Notes under the pieces: model-generated
What the model was told of the DNA's origin: nothing
Databases searched by the model: none
Seen by the model: the letters and a program-made list of their open reading frames with translations, nothing else
Shown here: in pieces, positions 1-7,716 of the stretch
How the letters are laid out: every line of letters starts with the position of its first letter
Numbering within the stretch: the first letter of the stretch is position 1
From: a virus
Virus record (IMG/VR): IMGVR_UViG_3300026947_000038
Span: 1 to 39,043 of that record
Strand: one strand, 5' to 3'
Length of the DNA: 39,043 nucleotides
Position numbers and translations under genes: made by a program

Positions 1-58
1 CTCAAAGTCGCGGTGCGGACCGTGTTTCTGGCCTTGCGGAAGGTCAAGATATTGGCTG

Positions 59-1255
59 TCACCCTTGTGCGGGTCTCTTCCTTGGATTTTCGGGCCTTTT
101 CTGCTGTGAGAGTCCTTCGAATGCGCGTGAAAGCTCCTTCTGTTTGCGCGCTTCCTTGACTTTCGAATAGACCATCGTGGTCGTGATCATGCTGTGGCCG
201 AGCAGTTGCTGCAGCGTCTCCAGTTTGCCGCCACGGTCCAGGAATTCGGTGGCGAAGGTGTGCCGGCTGATGTGGTATGTCAGGTGCTTTTTGATATCGA
301 CTTCCTCGAGCTTCGCGATGTCCTTCAGCATGCGGTTTGTCACCGCTTTCGCAAAGCAATCGAAGAGGTATTTGCTTTCTCCCTTCTCCCCGATCAGGTC
401 GATGTGTATCTGTGAAAGAGGTATCGAAATGAGTTTGCTGCCCTTGCGCGTCTTGAAGGGAAGGAAGATCAACGTGCTTCCGTGCAGGTTGTTCCATTCC
501 AGGAGTGAGATATCGCTGATGCGCACACCGGTGGTACAGCTGAAAAGAAAATACCTCAGCAGCTTCTTGTGGCTTGGATTGGTTGTCGTGTTGTAATAGT
601 TGAACAGCCGCTGCACTTCATCGAACAGCAAAGTCGGCTTGGTGGGTGCGGTTGTTTTGACATGGTAATTCTTGAAAGGGTTTTTGAAGCGGATCTCCTT
701 CCGCTCTGCTTCGTGCAGGTAGACCTTGATGGTCCTGAACACCCTGTGGATCGTGTTGGGCTTCAGGCCTTTTTTTATCAATGTGTTTTCAAACCGCTGT
801 ATCAGATCCACCGTGAGCTCCGCGAACAGTATCCTTTTTTGGAAGGCCTTGAGCTTGTTCAGTATCGTGATATGCGCACCGTATGTCACGGCCTCGAGCT
901 TTGGCCTGCGCACCTCTATCTCCTTTTCCATGAACTGCACGAAGTCCATGGTGGTGGAAGGATCGATGAACTCCCTCCTGAAAAGATCGGGCGTGAGGAA
1001 CTTCTCCGAGTATTGGTAGTCCAGGAAGATCTTGTGCGCCCGCGTGATCGCCTTGTTGATCTCGAAGTTGATGAACTGCGCGTTGGGTGCGTTCTGTTTC
1101 GCAAGGCCGTGGTCATGGTCGAACTGGTCCGCGCGGAGCGCGAAGCCAAGGTTGATCGGCACGGGCCTTCTGTTGATGATCGCCTTGAGATAGACGACCT
1201 GTGTGCCGTCACGTTTGGTGTGCTGCGCCAGGGTGGCCTTGGCACTAAAGCGCAT
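59..1255 (-). CDS. int: Tyrosine recombinase / phage integrase
   Basis: Site-specific recombinase that would integrate and excise the prophage. In the 398-aa form the catalytic set is visible: Arg245 in TGVRISD, His328 and Arg331 in HISRH, His354 in LLGHS and the nucleophile Tyr363 in MVYSKV. The N-terminal part (about 1-95) resembles the arm-DNA-binding domain of Bacteroidetes integrases, followed by a SAM-like core-binding domain (about 100-200). I chose the ATG at 1255 because MRFSAK is a typical start for this family; a GTG at 1294 would add 13 residues. The gene reads away from the repressor and lies at the left edge of the phage, where an attachment site is expected. Confidence 0.95.
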   Translation of the reverse strand: MRFSAKATLAQHTKRDGTQVVYLKAIINRRPVPINLGFALRADQFDHDHGLAKQNAPNAQFINFEINKAITRAHKIFLDYQYSEKFLTPDLFRREFIDPSTTMDFVQFMEKEIEVRRPKLEAVTYGAHITILNKLKAFQKRILFAELTVDLIQRFENTLIKKGLKPNTIHRVFRTIKVYLHEAERKEIRFKNPFKNYHVKTTAPTKPTLLFDEVQRLFNYYNTTTNPSHKKLLRYFLFSCTTGVRISDISLLEWNNLHGSTLIFLPFKTRKGSKLISIPLSQIHIDLIGEKGESKYLFDCFAKAVTNRMLKDIAKLEEVDIKKHLTYHISRHTFATEFLDRGGKLETLQQLLGHSMITTTMVYSKVKEARKQKELSRAFEGLSQQKRPENPRKRPAQG

Positions 1256-1272
1256 GAAACTGTCGTCTTGTT

Positions 1273-1458
1273 TTTGTAAGCGATTTGTAAGCACGTGACG
1301 TGAGCTGAAAAGGGGCTAAACAAACAGGGATCGCGGCTTTTGACCTGCGATCCCGAAAGGTTTGCGGTCCGGACGGGACTATGAACTTATTTACCAGTAC
1401 CATTGGCTCTCAAGTCTTTAGAAATATCCTTTTCTGGTTCTTTAAGCAGTTTGTAAGC
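1273..1458. promoter_or_regulatory. Three direct TTTGTAAGC copies, possible integrase arm sites
   Basis: The 9-mer TTTGTAAGC occurs at 1273-1281, 1284-1292 and 1450-1458 in the same orientation. The first two are 11 bp apart, about one helical turn. They sit just upstream of the integrase ATG, where arm-type integrase binding sites and attP often lie. The third copy is inside the coding region of a 45-aa gene. The role is inference; the copies could be chance or part of the integrase promoter region. Confidence 0.3.
1327..1354 (-). terminator. Hairpin between integrase and lysogeny genes
   Basis: GGGATCGC (1327-1334) and GCGATCCC (1347-1354) form a perfect 8-bp stem with a 12-nt loop. It lies just downstream of the 45-aa gene on the minus strand and upstream of the integrase, so it may end the repressor-side transcript. 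On the minus strand it is followed by TGTTTGTTTAG rather than a clean T run, so terminator function is weakly supported. A separate 8-bp palindrome GTCCGGAC sits at 1367-1374. Confidence 0.35.
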
Positions 1459-1524
1459 ATAAGCATGCGCTTCGCACCTGATTTTTTCTTTTTCGCCTTC
1501 AGTCAGATGAATTTTACCAGTCAT
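1387..1524 (-). CDS. 45-aa hypothetical protein coupled to the DUF4468-like gene
   Basis: Short reading frame starting MTGKIHLTEGEKEKIRCE and ending RANGTGK. Its ATG overlaps the last 11 nt of the preceding minus-strand gene (ATGACTGGTAA overlap), the usual sign of translational coupling. The sequence is hydrophilic and probably helical in its first 35 residues, with no membrane segment or known motif. It is the last gene of the repressor-side cluster. I do not recognise it; support is the overlap and its position. Confidence 0.55.
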   Translation of the reverse strand: MTGKIHLTEGEKEKIRCEAHAYAYKLLKEPEKDISKDLRANGTGK

Positions 1525-2017
1525 CGCTCTTCTCATTTTGCATTTGATTAAGCGAGGCAATCAACTTGGAGGTGAACTCCTCGATACTTTTTTTTAGGTT
1601 CTGCGATTGGCTGTTGGTCCTGATCTGACCATCGCTTTTGCAGCAATAGGTTTCCACTGAATAGCTAGCAACATCACCGATCGATTTCATGTTATTCATT
1701 GTGAATCGAAGCTTCCCTTCTTTGATGTCAATGGTAAAAGTATAGCTGAGATCAGTATAGGTCATCAAACTCAGCTTTATCAACTTACTCTCATAACCAT
1801 CGCCACGGATGAGCTCGTTCTCAATTGTGCTCTGAATTACCTTGTCCTTGTTGTGGAAATTCTTGGCTATCCATCGTGTGCTTAACTTATAGATGTCGGC
1901 CGCTGACTTGCCTTCCATTGGAATAACCTGCTGCAGCTGCGCTGACCCGCTCTCGCAGCTGAGCTGCTGGCCCATGGAAGCCAGAGGGAAACATAGAATC
2001 AGAAGAATCTTTTTCAT
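1514..2017 (-). CDS. Secreted DUF4468-like protein (lysogenic cargo)
   Basis: A 167-aa protein with a clear N-terminal signal peptide (charged KK, then a hydrophobic run ending near SMGQQ), so probably exported to the periplasm or surface. The body has the pattern of DUF4468 (TBP-like fold) proteins of Bacteroidetes: a 'gKSAADIYKLSTRWIA' helix, then alternating strands around 85-115 (LSYTFTIDIKEGKLRF). Two adjacent cysteines (ETYCCKSD) are unusual. It lies 9 nt downstream of the repressor on the same strand, so it is expected to be expressed in the lysogen, as phage 'moron' genes are. Its biochemical role is unknown. Confidence 0.65.
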   Translation of the reverse strand: MKKILLILCFPLASMGQQLSCESGSAQLQQVIPMEGKSAADIYKLSTRWIAKNFHNKDKVIQSTIENELIRGDGYESKLIKLSLMTYTDLSYTFTIDIKEGKLRFTMNNMKSIGDVASYSVETYCCKSDGQIRTNSQSQNLKKSIEEFTSKLIASLNQMQNEKSDDW

Positions 2018-2026
2018 GTTGCTATT

Positions 2027-2908
2027 TTATTGATTCAATAAAGATTGAGACCCACCATCAATTTTATCCATCCTTGCATTCAACTTAGTTTGTTGCACTT
2101 GCAGATCATTGATCAGATCCCAAAGATCTGTGGCGAAGCTGACGTTACGGCTGATATGTGCTTTATATTCCCACACTTCAATAATCTGATGCGGATGAAC
2201 AATTTTGTTTTCATGTTGGCCATTTTTATTGTCGCTCTTTAGCACGAGGCACCGATCTTCCTGCTTGATAGCCATCAGTCGGTTAATAACTCTTTTTATT
2301 CTGCATCCGCTTTCATCCACTACCACATATACCATGTTGTCTCGCACCGAAAAGATATCTTCAACATACTGAGCAATCACGATATCTCCATCTTTCAAGC
2401 CACCGCCACCCAACTGCAGCATACTATCACCGTCTACTTGAAACATCCTAAAGGATCCCTTATCATTAAAATTTGGAAGTGAAAAAGCAGGAAGCTTCTT
2501 TATAAACTTATCATCTCCATAGCCTTTTGCATATCCTGCTTGGGCCTTCACCGGGACATAAGTAATCAGTTCACGGCCGCTCTGATCTACCGTTACTGTT
2601 ACTAGTCTGATATTTTTTCCTGATAAATAACTGTTGGCGCTATCTTCATTGACAACATTGACAATCAAATTGCCTTCATCATCATTGAATGCGTTCCTTG
2701 CAACTCCATTGAGAAGAAAATCAACAGGCACATTAGTAATGCGTGAAACTGCTTCAACATATTTTAATGGAGGATCACCTTCTCTATTTAGCAAGCCACT
2801 TACAGTAGCTGAAGCTAACCCAAGTTCCCTAGCCAAGTCGCGCTGACTTTTTTTGCTCTTATCCAGTGCTAGCTTTATCCTATCTTTTATTGTCTGAACA
2901 TCAGCCAT
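2027..2908 (-). CDS. CI/LexA-type phage repressor (HTH plus S24 peptidase)
   Basis: Lysogeny repressor of 293 aa. Residues 5-67 form an XRE-type helix-turn-helix (QRDLARELGLASATVSGLL). Residues 115-245 form an S24 peptidase/oligomerisation domain with Ser162 (VDGDSM) and Lys205 (CRIKRV), and a likely autocleavage site at Ala124-Gly125 (KAQAGY), pointing to RecA-triggered induction. A 45-residue C-terminal tail has coiled-coil character. It is divergent from the early operon, with a palindromic operator in between. The putative -7 box ends only about 7 nt upstream of the ATG, so the transcript may be leaderless or nearly so, as for lambda cI from PRM. Confidence 0.93.
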   Translation of the reverse strand: MADVQTIKDRIKLALDKSKKSQRDLARELGLASATVSGLLNREGDPPLKYVEAVSRITNVPVDFLLNGVARNAFNDDEGNLIVNVVNEDSANSYLSGKNIRLVTVTVDQSGRELITYVPVKAQAGYAKGYGDDKFIKKLPAFSLPNFNDKGSFRMFQVDGDSMLQLGGGGLKDGDIVIAQYVEDIFSVRDNMVYVVVDESGCRIKRVINRLMAIKQEDRCLVLKSDNKNGQHENKIVHPHQIIEVWEYKAHISRNVSFATDLWDLINDLQVQQTKLNARMDKIDGGSQSLLNQ

Positions 2909-2915
2909 TTATAAA

Positions 2916-2964
2916 ATAAATTAGTTTTTTACTTGCATCGTATGCAAGCTTTTTCCTAACGTTG
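2916..2964. promoter_or_regulatory. Divergent early and repressor promoters sharing one operator
   Basis: Perfect 7-bp inverted repeat CTTGCAT-CGT-ATGCAAG at 2932-2948. On the plus strand, TTG (2933-2935) is followed after 21 nt by TAACGTTG (2957-2964). On the minus strand, TTG (complement of 2945-2947) is followed after 21 nt by TAATTTAT (complement of 2916-2923). Both match the Bacteroidetes TTG-N19-21-TAnnTTTG layout with one or two mismatches in the -7 box. The two operator arms would therefore be the two -33 elements, so one repressor dimer could control both directions. Pattern and spacing are seen; function is inferred. Confidence 0.6.
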
Positions 2965-2992
2965 CCTTCACAATACTTAACAACACTTCACA

Positions 2993-3226
2993 ATGATAAT
3001 CAATAACGCTTTAAGAAAGCGCATTGAAAAAGTCTTGCCTAAAAACTACCGCAAGACCATCGTAGACCGACTCAAGGAGCGCGGAAAAGACATCCACCCA
3101 AACACAGTTTACAATGTGCTGAACGGTAGCCCAAACAATGAAGTGGCCCTCGAGATTTTGAAACTCTACAACGAGCAAAAAAAGATTGTCGACAAAGCAC
3201 ATGCAATTGTAGAACAAGCAGCTTAG
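2993..3226 (+). CDS. Small putative DNA-binding protein, Cro position
   Basis: A 77-aa protein, the first gene of the rightward early operon, starting 28 nt after the putative early -7 box. Residues 15-50 (YRKTIVDRLKERGKDIHPNTVYNVLNG) look like a helix-turn-helix with a recognition helix around HPNTVYNVL, followed by a helical tail. Position opposite the repressor and size fit a Cro-like regulator, but the family is not certain. A 9-bp sequence CTTCACAAT occurs at 2966-2974 and again at 2986-2994 overlapping the start codon; it could be a further binding site. Confidence 0.7.
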   Translation: MIINNALRKRIEKVLPKNYRKTIVDRLKERGKDIHPNTVYNVLNGSPNNEVALEILKLYNEQKKIVDKAHAIVEQAA

Positions 3227-3257
3227 AATTTTTCAGCAACCACAAAACAATACGAAC

Positions 3258-3503
3258 ATGAGTAAGACCTCTGACGCCTCAAAACATACATCCATCGATG
3301 TAAGAAATGAAACCCTCATCCTTTTTGGCAATCCAAAGGATCCAGAAGTTGCCACGCGCATCAACAAAGCTTACCTGCAAGGCCGCAAGGTAGAGCTACA
3401 GGCACGGCCGAGTTTCGATACCGGACTTGGCCGATGCGGCAAGCATCTATGCCACTGCAAAGAAATCTGTCTTGAAAAATACGCTAAAGAACAGACGGTA
3501 TGA
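3258..3503 (+). CDS. 81-aa hypothetical protein with Cys-rich C-terminus
   Basis: Early-operon protein of unknown function. Residues 60-72 carry four cysteines and a histidine in CGKHLCHCKEIC, which could bind a metal ion. The N-terminal half is polar. It ends with an ATGA overlap onto the next gene (start at 3500), indicating coupled translation. I do not recognise a family. Confidence 0.7.
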   Translation: MSKTSDASKHTSIDVRNETLILFGNPKDPEVATRINKAYLQGRKVELQARPSFDTGLGRCGKHLCHCKEICLEKYAKEQTV

Positions 3504-3694
3504 AAGCCAGCGCCATTCAAACCGAGATAAGCGAATTAAAGATTGAGCTACATGAGCGCAAACAATACCACAGCTCTTATAACCTGCGCAACATGCGCAA
3601 GCGCCTTCGCAGACTCAACCGTGAACTCAAACAATGGCTGGCCAAGCACAAGACCGAACAAATCAATTGCACACAACAATTAAATCTGATATGA
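3500..3694 (+). CDS. 64-aa basic helical protein
   Basis: Short, highly charged and basic protein (RNMRKRLRRLNRELKQWLAKH), predicted almost wholly helical with coiled-coil character. It is joined by ATGA overlaps to both neighbours (3500 and 3691), so it belongs to the early operon. It may bind nucleic acid or a partner protein, but no family is recognisable. Confidence 0.65.
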   Translation: MKASAIQTEISELKIELHERKQYHSSYNLRNMRKRLRRLNRELKQWLAKHKTEQINCTQQLNLI

Positions 3695-4146
3695 ACGAGC
3701 GTCTCGTCAATTCATTCACATTCGATGAGCTGCTAGAAGCATATCACAATGCGGAAGCATGGCTCAAAAAAATCAAAGAAGTAGAGCCAGATGATCTTGC
3801 TTGGGCTATGGGCATGCCCCATGATGAAATCATAGCCAAGATTGTCTATGACAGAGGCCAAATATGGCAACGTCTCATTCAGAAAGCTCCAACATCGCAC
3901 ATCACGGAAATAGAAAATATCAAAGCTCAATTGCAAATGGCCAGCACAGACAGCCAGAAAGTACCCATCGAATCGGGCCAGAGATGGCAACACCGTCACA
4001 TTCGCGGCATGGTGATAGAAATCATTCAGAGTGAAGACAATAACTATCGATGGAAGGTAAGCCAGTTTTTTCAAAACCAATGGGCCATGACTTTCAATAT
4101 CAACAGCATGACCATCCTCAAATATTTCACCCGACTAAATCCTTAA
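3691..4146 (+). CDS. 151-aa hypothetical early protein
   Basis: Unknown early protein. The N-terminal 80 residues are acidic and helical (SFTFDELLEAYHNAEAWLKKI); the C-terminal half has a strand pattern (RWQHRHIRGMVIEIIQSEDN, YRWKVSQFF) that could be a small beta domain. I chose the ATG at 3691 because it overlaps the preceding stop as ATGA; an in-frame ATG at 3634 would overlap the previous gene by 61 nt. Confidence 0.65.
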   Translation: MNERLVNSFTFDELLEAYHNAEAWLKKIKEVEPDDLAWAMGMPHDEIIAKIVYDRGQIWQRLIQKAPTSHITEIENIKAQLQMASTDSQKVPIESGQRWQHRHIRGMVIEIIQSEDNNYRWKVSQFFQNQWAMTFNINSMTILKYFTRLNP

Positions 4147-4148
4147 CC

Positions 4149-4319
4149 ATGCCACGCAGATTTCTAGAATCAATGTATCTCAAGCTCACCAAAAAAGAGC
4201 TAGTAGACGCAATCTATAGAATGGGCCAGCGCTTCGATGATCTGGCAGGTCAGCGCAATGATCTTGCAGTGAAGCTCATGAAAGCCAAACGCAAAATCAA
4301 AAAACTGCAAGGCGCATGA
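4149..4319 (+). CDS. 56-aa hypothetical protein
   Basis: Small basic protein starting MPRRFLESMYLKLTKKEL with a helical, probably coiled-coil body (ALVKLMKAKRKIKKLQ-like C-terminus). The ATG at 4149 lies 2 nt after the upstream stop; a longer in-frame start at 4050 would overlap the upstream gene by nearly 100 nt and is less likely. The stop overlaps the next ATG (ATGA at 4316). Function unknown. Confidence 0.6.
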   Translation: MPRRFLESMYLKLTKKELVDAIYRMGQRFDDLAGQRNDLAVKLMKAKRKIKKLQGA

Positions 4320-4480
4320 GCAAAATCGATATCGATTTACAATTCGACTACAAAGACAATCCTGAGTTCACCAAGGAAACAAACAAAATGTTTCTGCTAG
4401 TGATTGCCGCATCGATGCTCATTGCCGCATTGGCACTCAGTGCATTGCTCCTATTTTTTAAATGGATTATCGAACTATAA
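4316..4480 (+). CDS. 54-aa single-pass membrane protein
   Basis: Short gene starting with an ATGA overlap at 4316. The first 24 residues are polar (SKIDIDLQFDYKDNPEFTK); residues 26-50 form one strong transmembrane helix (MFLLVIAAS... ending ALLLFFKW). Small membrane proteins of this kind in early phage operons sometimes act in superinfection exclusion or lysis control, but nothing specific identifies it. Confidence 0.6.
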   Translation: MSKIDIDLQFDYKDNPEFTKETNKMFLLVIAASMLIAALALSALLLFFKWIIEL

Positions 4481-4492
4481 AAACTAATCACT

Positions 4493-4705
4493 TTGGAAGA
4501 AACCCAAGAAAAAGAACCCAAGCTCATCACCAATCGCGGCTTCGTGGTAGATCTCATCTTCAATTTCCCGCAAGGTGTTGCTGTGGATAAAGAAAGCTAT
4601 GTGAGCGACATCATCAATCATATCAAACAAGCTTTTCTAGAAGGGAACCCGCAAGGTACAGAAGAGCAATTTGAAGCATGGCTAAAAAAATCAAAGCAAT
4701 CATAA
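4493..4705 (+). CDS. 70-aa hypothetical acidic protein (TTG start)
   Basis: No ATG is available in this frame; the frame opens with TTG at 4493, which I take as the start. The protein is acidic with a short beta pattern (NRGFVVDLIFNFPQGVAV) followed by a helix (SYVSDIINHIKQAFLE). It overlaps the next gene by 28 nt. Position in the operon supports it; function unknown. Confidence 0.55.
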   Translation: MEETQEKEPKLITNRGFVVDLIFNFPQGVAVDKESYVSDIINHIKQAFLEGNPQGTEEQFEAWLKKSKQS

Positions 4706-5037
4706 ATCAAAGTTCAGAAAAAATGAAACTCGAAATCATCGCACTCATCGACAAATTTGAAGGCATACAGCCAACAAAAAACGGATTCAAGCAGCGCTTT
4801 ATCCTTCTGCAGCCCGAACTCAAAAACGAGTTTGGAGACATGATCCGTAAAGAGCAATATTTTCCTGTAGAGATCTTTAGCAAAGAGCAAACCGACAAGC
4901 GCTTCATTGCTGCCAAAGACATGCGCAGAAAAGTAAAGGCTACCGTCTATTGCAATGGCGAGCGCTGGCTTCCAGAAGGCAAACAAGACTTTCAATACTT
5001 CATCAAGTTCTCACTGAAAGAATTGCAAAACGCATGA
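4678..5037 (+). CDS. Putative OB-fold ssDNA-binding protein (DUF3127-like)
   Basis: A 119-aa protein. Residues 22-115 have the strand order of a small OB fold: a conserved 'GFKQRFILL' strand, 'EQYFPVEIFSKEQTDKR', 'RRKVKATVYCNGERW' and a final 'FQYFIKFSLKEL' strand, resembling DUF3127-type single-stranded DNA-binding proteins of Bacteroidetes phages. It lies two genes upstream of the replicative ATPase, which fits a replication role. Family assignment is by eye and tentative. Confidence 0.55.
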   Translation: MAKKIKAIINQSSEKMKLEIIALIDKFEGIQPTKNGFKQRFILLQPELKNEFGDMIRKEQYFPVEIFSKEQTDKRFIAAKDMRRKVKATVYCNGERWLPEGKQDFQYFIKFSLKELQNA

Positions 5038-5396
5038 TCAAAGTTTTGCATGTAGCCTGGCTGCGCGCAGCCGCACTTTTCACCGATTCACATCAGCATC
5101 TCGAGGCCGAACTGCAGCGCATGAAAGAAAAGAATCTTGCACAGGAGTTTATCGACCAGAAAGACGCGCAGATTCAAAACCTGGTGGAATACTACAACCA
5201 AACCGATGAACTCATACAGGCCTACCGCATGGCACTGGCAAATGCAAAGACTGAAAATCACTTCCTCACAGAAATGCTTTTAAAAAAAATCTCGATAGAT
5301 GAATTGGTACAATACAGGCCTTCAGCCAAACTCATCATCGACAAACTAGAAACCGAAAATCTACCTCAAGTTTTAAGCGAACTCACACGTGGCTAA
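5034..5396 (+). CDS. 120-aa helical protein upstream of the helicase
   Basis: Start at 5034 chosen for the ATGA overlap with the preceding stop. The protein is mostly helical, with a coiled-coil-like region (QHLEAELQRMKEKN, then DQKDAQIQNLVEYYNQT). It overlaps the GTG start of the ATPase gene by 8 nt, so the two are probably translated together. It might be a helicase loader or accessory factor by position only; there is no ATP-binding motif. Confidence 0.65.
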   Translation: MIKVLHVAWLRAAALFTDSHQHLEAELQRMKEKNLAQEFIDQKDAQIQNLVEYYNQTDELIQAYRMALANAKTENHFLTEMLLKKISIDELVQYRPSAKLIIDKLETENLPQVLSELTRG

Positions 5397-7716
5397 AATC
5401 ACCCGACATAAAGACGAATCCACAGGCAAAGAGCATGAAATCAATCTCGATACAGGCGAGATAAATGAAGCTCAGCAAGTCCAGCAAGAACCCTGGTCGG
5501 TAAGTCTTTCCAATTCATTCGTCAAAGCCACCAGCCTGGTTGAGCAAATCACAGAGATGAAACTCAATTTCATCGATGAAACTACGCTCAATCGAGTAGC
5601 ACATGCCTTTGTGCCATTCGGTGATAAAGGTAAAAGCCTGTTCAACCAGGTATGTCTATTCCAAAATGATTTTGATACTTCAGCTCTCGAAGATGTATGG
5701 ACCAAGGCAGTCCGCACAAGCAAAGCCAAGCACGCTGGCAGCTTCCTTTCATTATGCAAAACCAAAGGCCTTGAGGTCAAGCTGAAAGAAGATGTTTGGG
5801 AATACAAGATCAAAGAACCAGGCAAGGCTCCTTATACAGTCACCGATGAGATCACTGAAGAAGAAGACAAAGAGATCAGCCAGTGGGGTTACATCGAGCG
5901 GCACCATTGCTACTACTTTGCTAGCTACAGCTTGGAGTCGGGTATTTGCACGCTTGAGCGCAAGAGCAATTTTGTGCTACGCATCCTGTTTCATATTCAG
6001 CGTGGCAAACAAAACAAGCGCGTAATAGAACTACTCAACAACCGTGGCCGCAAAGTCACAACAGATATTGAAACGAAGCAGCTCACCAGTTTTCAATCAT
6101 TTAAAGAACTGACCGAGGGAGCTGGCAATTTCATTTTTGAGGGATCACAAATAGAACTGCTCAAGATCAAAAACAAACTCTTCGAGCAAGAGAAGCCAAG
6201 CCAACAAATCGATATGCTAGGCTGGAACAAACAGGGTAAATTTTTTGCCTTCAGTAACGGACTTTTTAATTCGCAGTTTCATCCCGTAGATGAACATGGT
6301 ATCGTTACCCTGCATGAGAAAAATTATTTCATCCCTTACCATCCACTCACCGATGAATATACCAGTATCAATGAAAAGCTGTTCAGCTACAAACCAGGCA
6401 TAGTCCATTTCACCGATTGGGCCGATGCCTATTGCAAAGCCTTTGGAGACACTGGCCGTGTGGCTATTCTATTTGGAATCGCAACACTTTTTAGCGACCA
6501 TATTTTTGCTGTGCGCAGAAATTTTCCTATGCTCTTCCTTTATGGGGAAGGTGGTTCAGGCAAGTCTCGTGTAGGCACCTATTTGCAATACCTGTGGGGT
6601 GAGCCACAGCCACCGCTAAAGCTCAGCGACCGCGCCAATACTGATAAGGCTCGCATCCGCAAGATGGCGCAGTATGTAAACGCCATGGCTTTGTTTGAAG
6701 AGTTTATCAATGAGCTCGAAATGAACATCATCAAAACGATCACTGGTATTTACGACCGTTTCGGCTATGAGCGGAGCAATCTCAATAGCATGTATGGAAC
6801 TGAAACTGTGCCTATCAATAGCACCGCATTCATTACTGGTAATAGCTACCCCAACGATGATCCTCTCATGCAGCGCATCATCCTGATCGATTACAACAAA
6901 AACGTTCGGGATAACATCACGGTTGAGGCCTACAATAAACTTACGCAGATCAATCGCGAGGGTATCACACATCTTACTGGTTGGATATTGCAGTACAGAT
7001 CCTTCTTCATAGAGAATTATGAGAAAGAATTTGATGCTCAGTTTGCAGCATTCAAAAAATTATGCGAAGAACAAAAGATCATCGTACCGGATCGAATGTG
7101 CGAAAACTATTCGCTCATAGTAACAACCTATGAGGTGATCACGCATGCCGGAGTAGTATTGCCTTTCACTGTGGCTGACCTTAAAAAATTCATGCTCAGC
7201 ACCATCCGCGCACAGGCCGATAAGCGCGATGTGGGCAGCGTAACACAACGCTTCTGGGATATAGTACAGCAGCTCGCGAGTGAGGGCGCCATTCGCAATG
7301 AAAAGGAATTCAAATTCGATGGCAACGCACTAAGCATCCGCTGGACAGAGATCCACGGCATGTACATGGAGAAGCACCAGCGCCTTTATCGAAGCCCAGG
7401 TCTTGGTAAAAGCACGATGCTACAAAAGCTACGCGACAGTGGCCATATGATCACGGACTCGGGCGACAAAGAGCGATTTGACGGCAAGGTATGCCACAGC
7501 TACCGCTTTGTTTACGATAAGTTAGGAATTGATATGCTTGGCATAGTTGAATACTGGGAAGCTCAAAGAGCCAAATATTCAGGCTCGAACGGAGGCCAAA
7601 AAGTTACAGATGTAACAAAAAGTTGCAGTGAACCTAAAGAGACACGCCTTGACCAAAAAGCTGAAACAAAGCCTAAAACAGATGATTTAGACTGGATTTT
7701 ACCAAATAATGATTAA
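5389..7716 (+). CDS. Phage replicative primase/helicase-type ATPase
   Basis: Large 775-aa replication protein with a GTG start at 5389. Residues 100-140 resemble a primase C-terminal-like helical segment. The ATPase core has Walker A GEGGSGKS (386-393), a Walker B-like ALFEEF (434-439), a sensor segment ITGNSYPND (about 482-490) and a nearby QR that could be an arginine finger. A winged-helix-like C-terminal region (590-730) and a polar tail follow. This is the pattern of DUF927/SF3-like helicases that unwind phage origins. GTTACA motifs occur inside its 3' end and continue directly downstream, where an origin is suspected. Confidence 0.8.
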   Translation: MAKITRHKDESTGKEHEINLDTGEINEAQQVQQEPWSVSLSNSFVKATSLVEQITEMKLNFIDETTLNRVAHAFVPFGDKGKSLFNQVCLFQNDFDTSALEDVWTKAVRTSKAKHAGSFLSLCKTKGLEVKLKEDVWEYKIKEPGKAPYTVTDEITEEEDKEISQWGYIERHHCYYFASYSLESGICTLERKSNFVLRILFHIQRGKQNKRVIELLNNRGRKVTTDIETKQLTSFQSFKELTEGAGNFIFEGSQIELLKIKNKLFEQEKPSQQIDMLGWNKQGKFFAFSNGLFNSQFHPVDEHGIVTLHEKNYFIPYHPLTDEYTSINEKLFSYKPGIVHFTDWADAYCKAFGDTGRVAILFGIATLFSDHIFAVRRNFPMLFLYGEGGSGKSRVGTYLQYLWGEPQPPLKLSDRANTDKARIRKMAQYVNAMALFEEFINELEMNIIKTITGIYDRFGYERSNLNSMYGTETVPINSTAFITGNSYPNDDPLMQRIILIDYNKNVRDNITVEAYNKLTQINREGITHLTGWILQYRSFFIENYEKEFDAQFAAFKKLCEEQKIIVPDRMCENYSLIVTTYEVITHAGVVLPFTVADLKKFMLSTIRAQADKRDVGSVTQRFWDIVQQLASEGAIRNEKEFKFDGNALSIRWTEIHGMYMEKHQRLYRSPGLGKSTMLQKLRDSGHMITDSGDKERFDGKVCHSYRFVYDKLGIDMLGIVEYWEAQRAKYSGSNGGQKVTDVTKSCSEPKETRLDQKAETKPKTDDLDWILPNND

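Noticed and set aside
569-1279. 236-aa open frame on the plus strand within the integrase region
   Set aside because: It is the antisense shadow of the integrase gene, whose catalytic residues are all in place on the minus strand.
2966-2994. Direct repeat CTTCACAAT as a second operator pair
   Set aside because: The two 9-bp copies are not palindromic and do not match the repressor operator; they could be chance in A/C-rich leader sequence. Mentioned only as a possible site.
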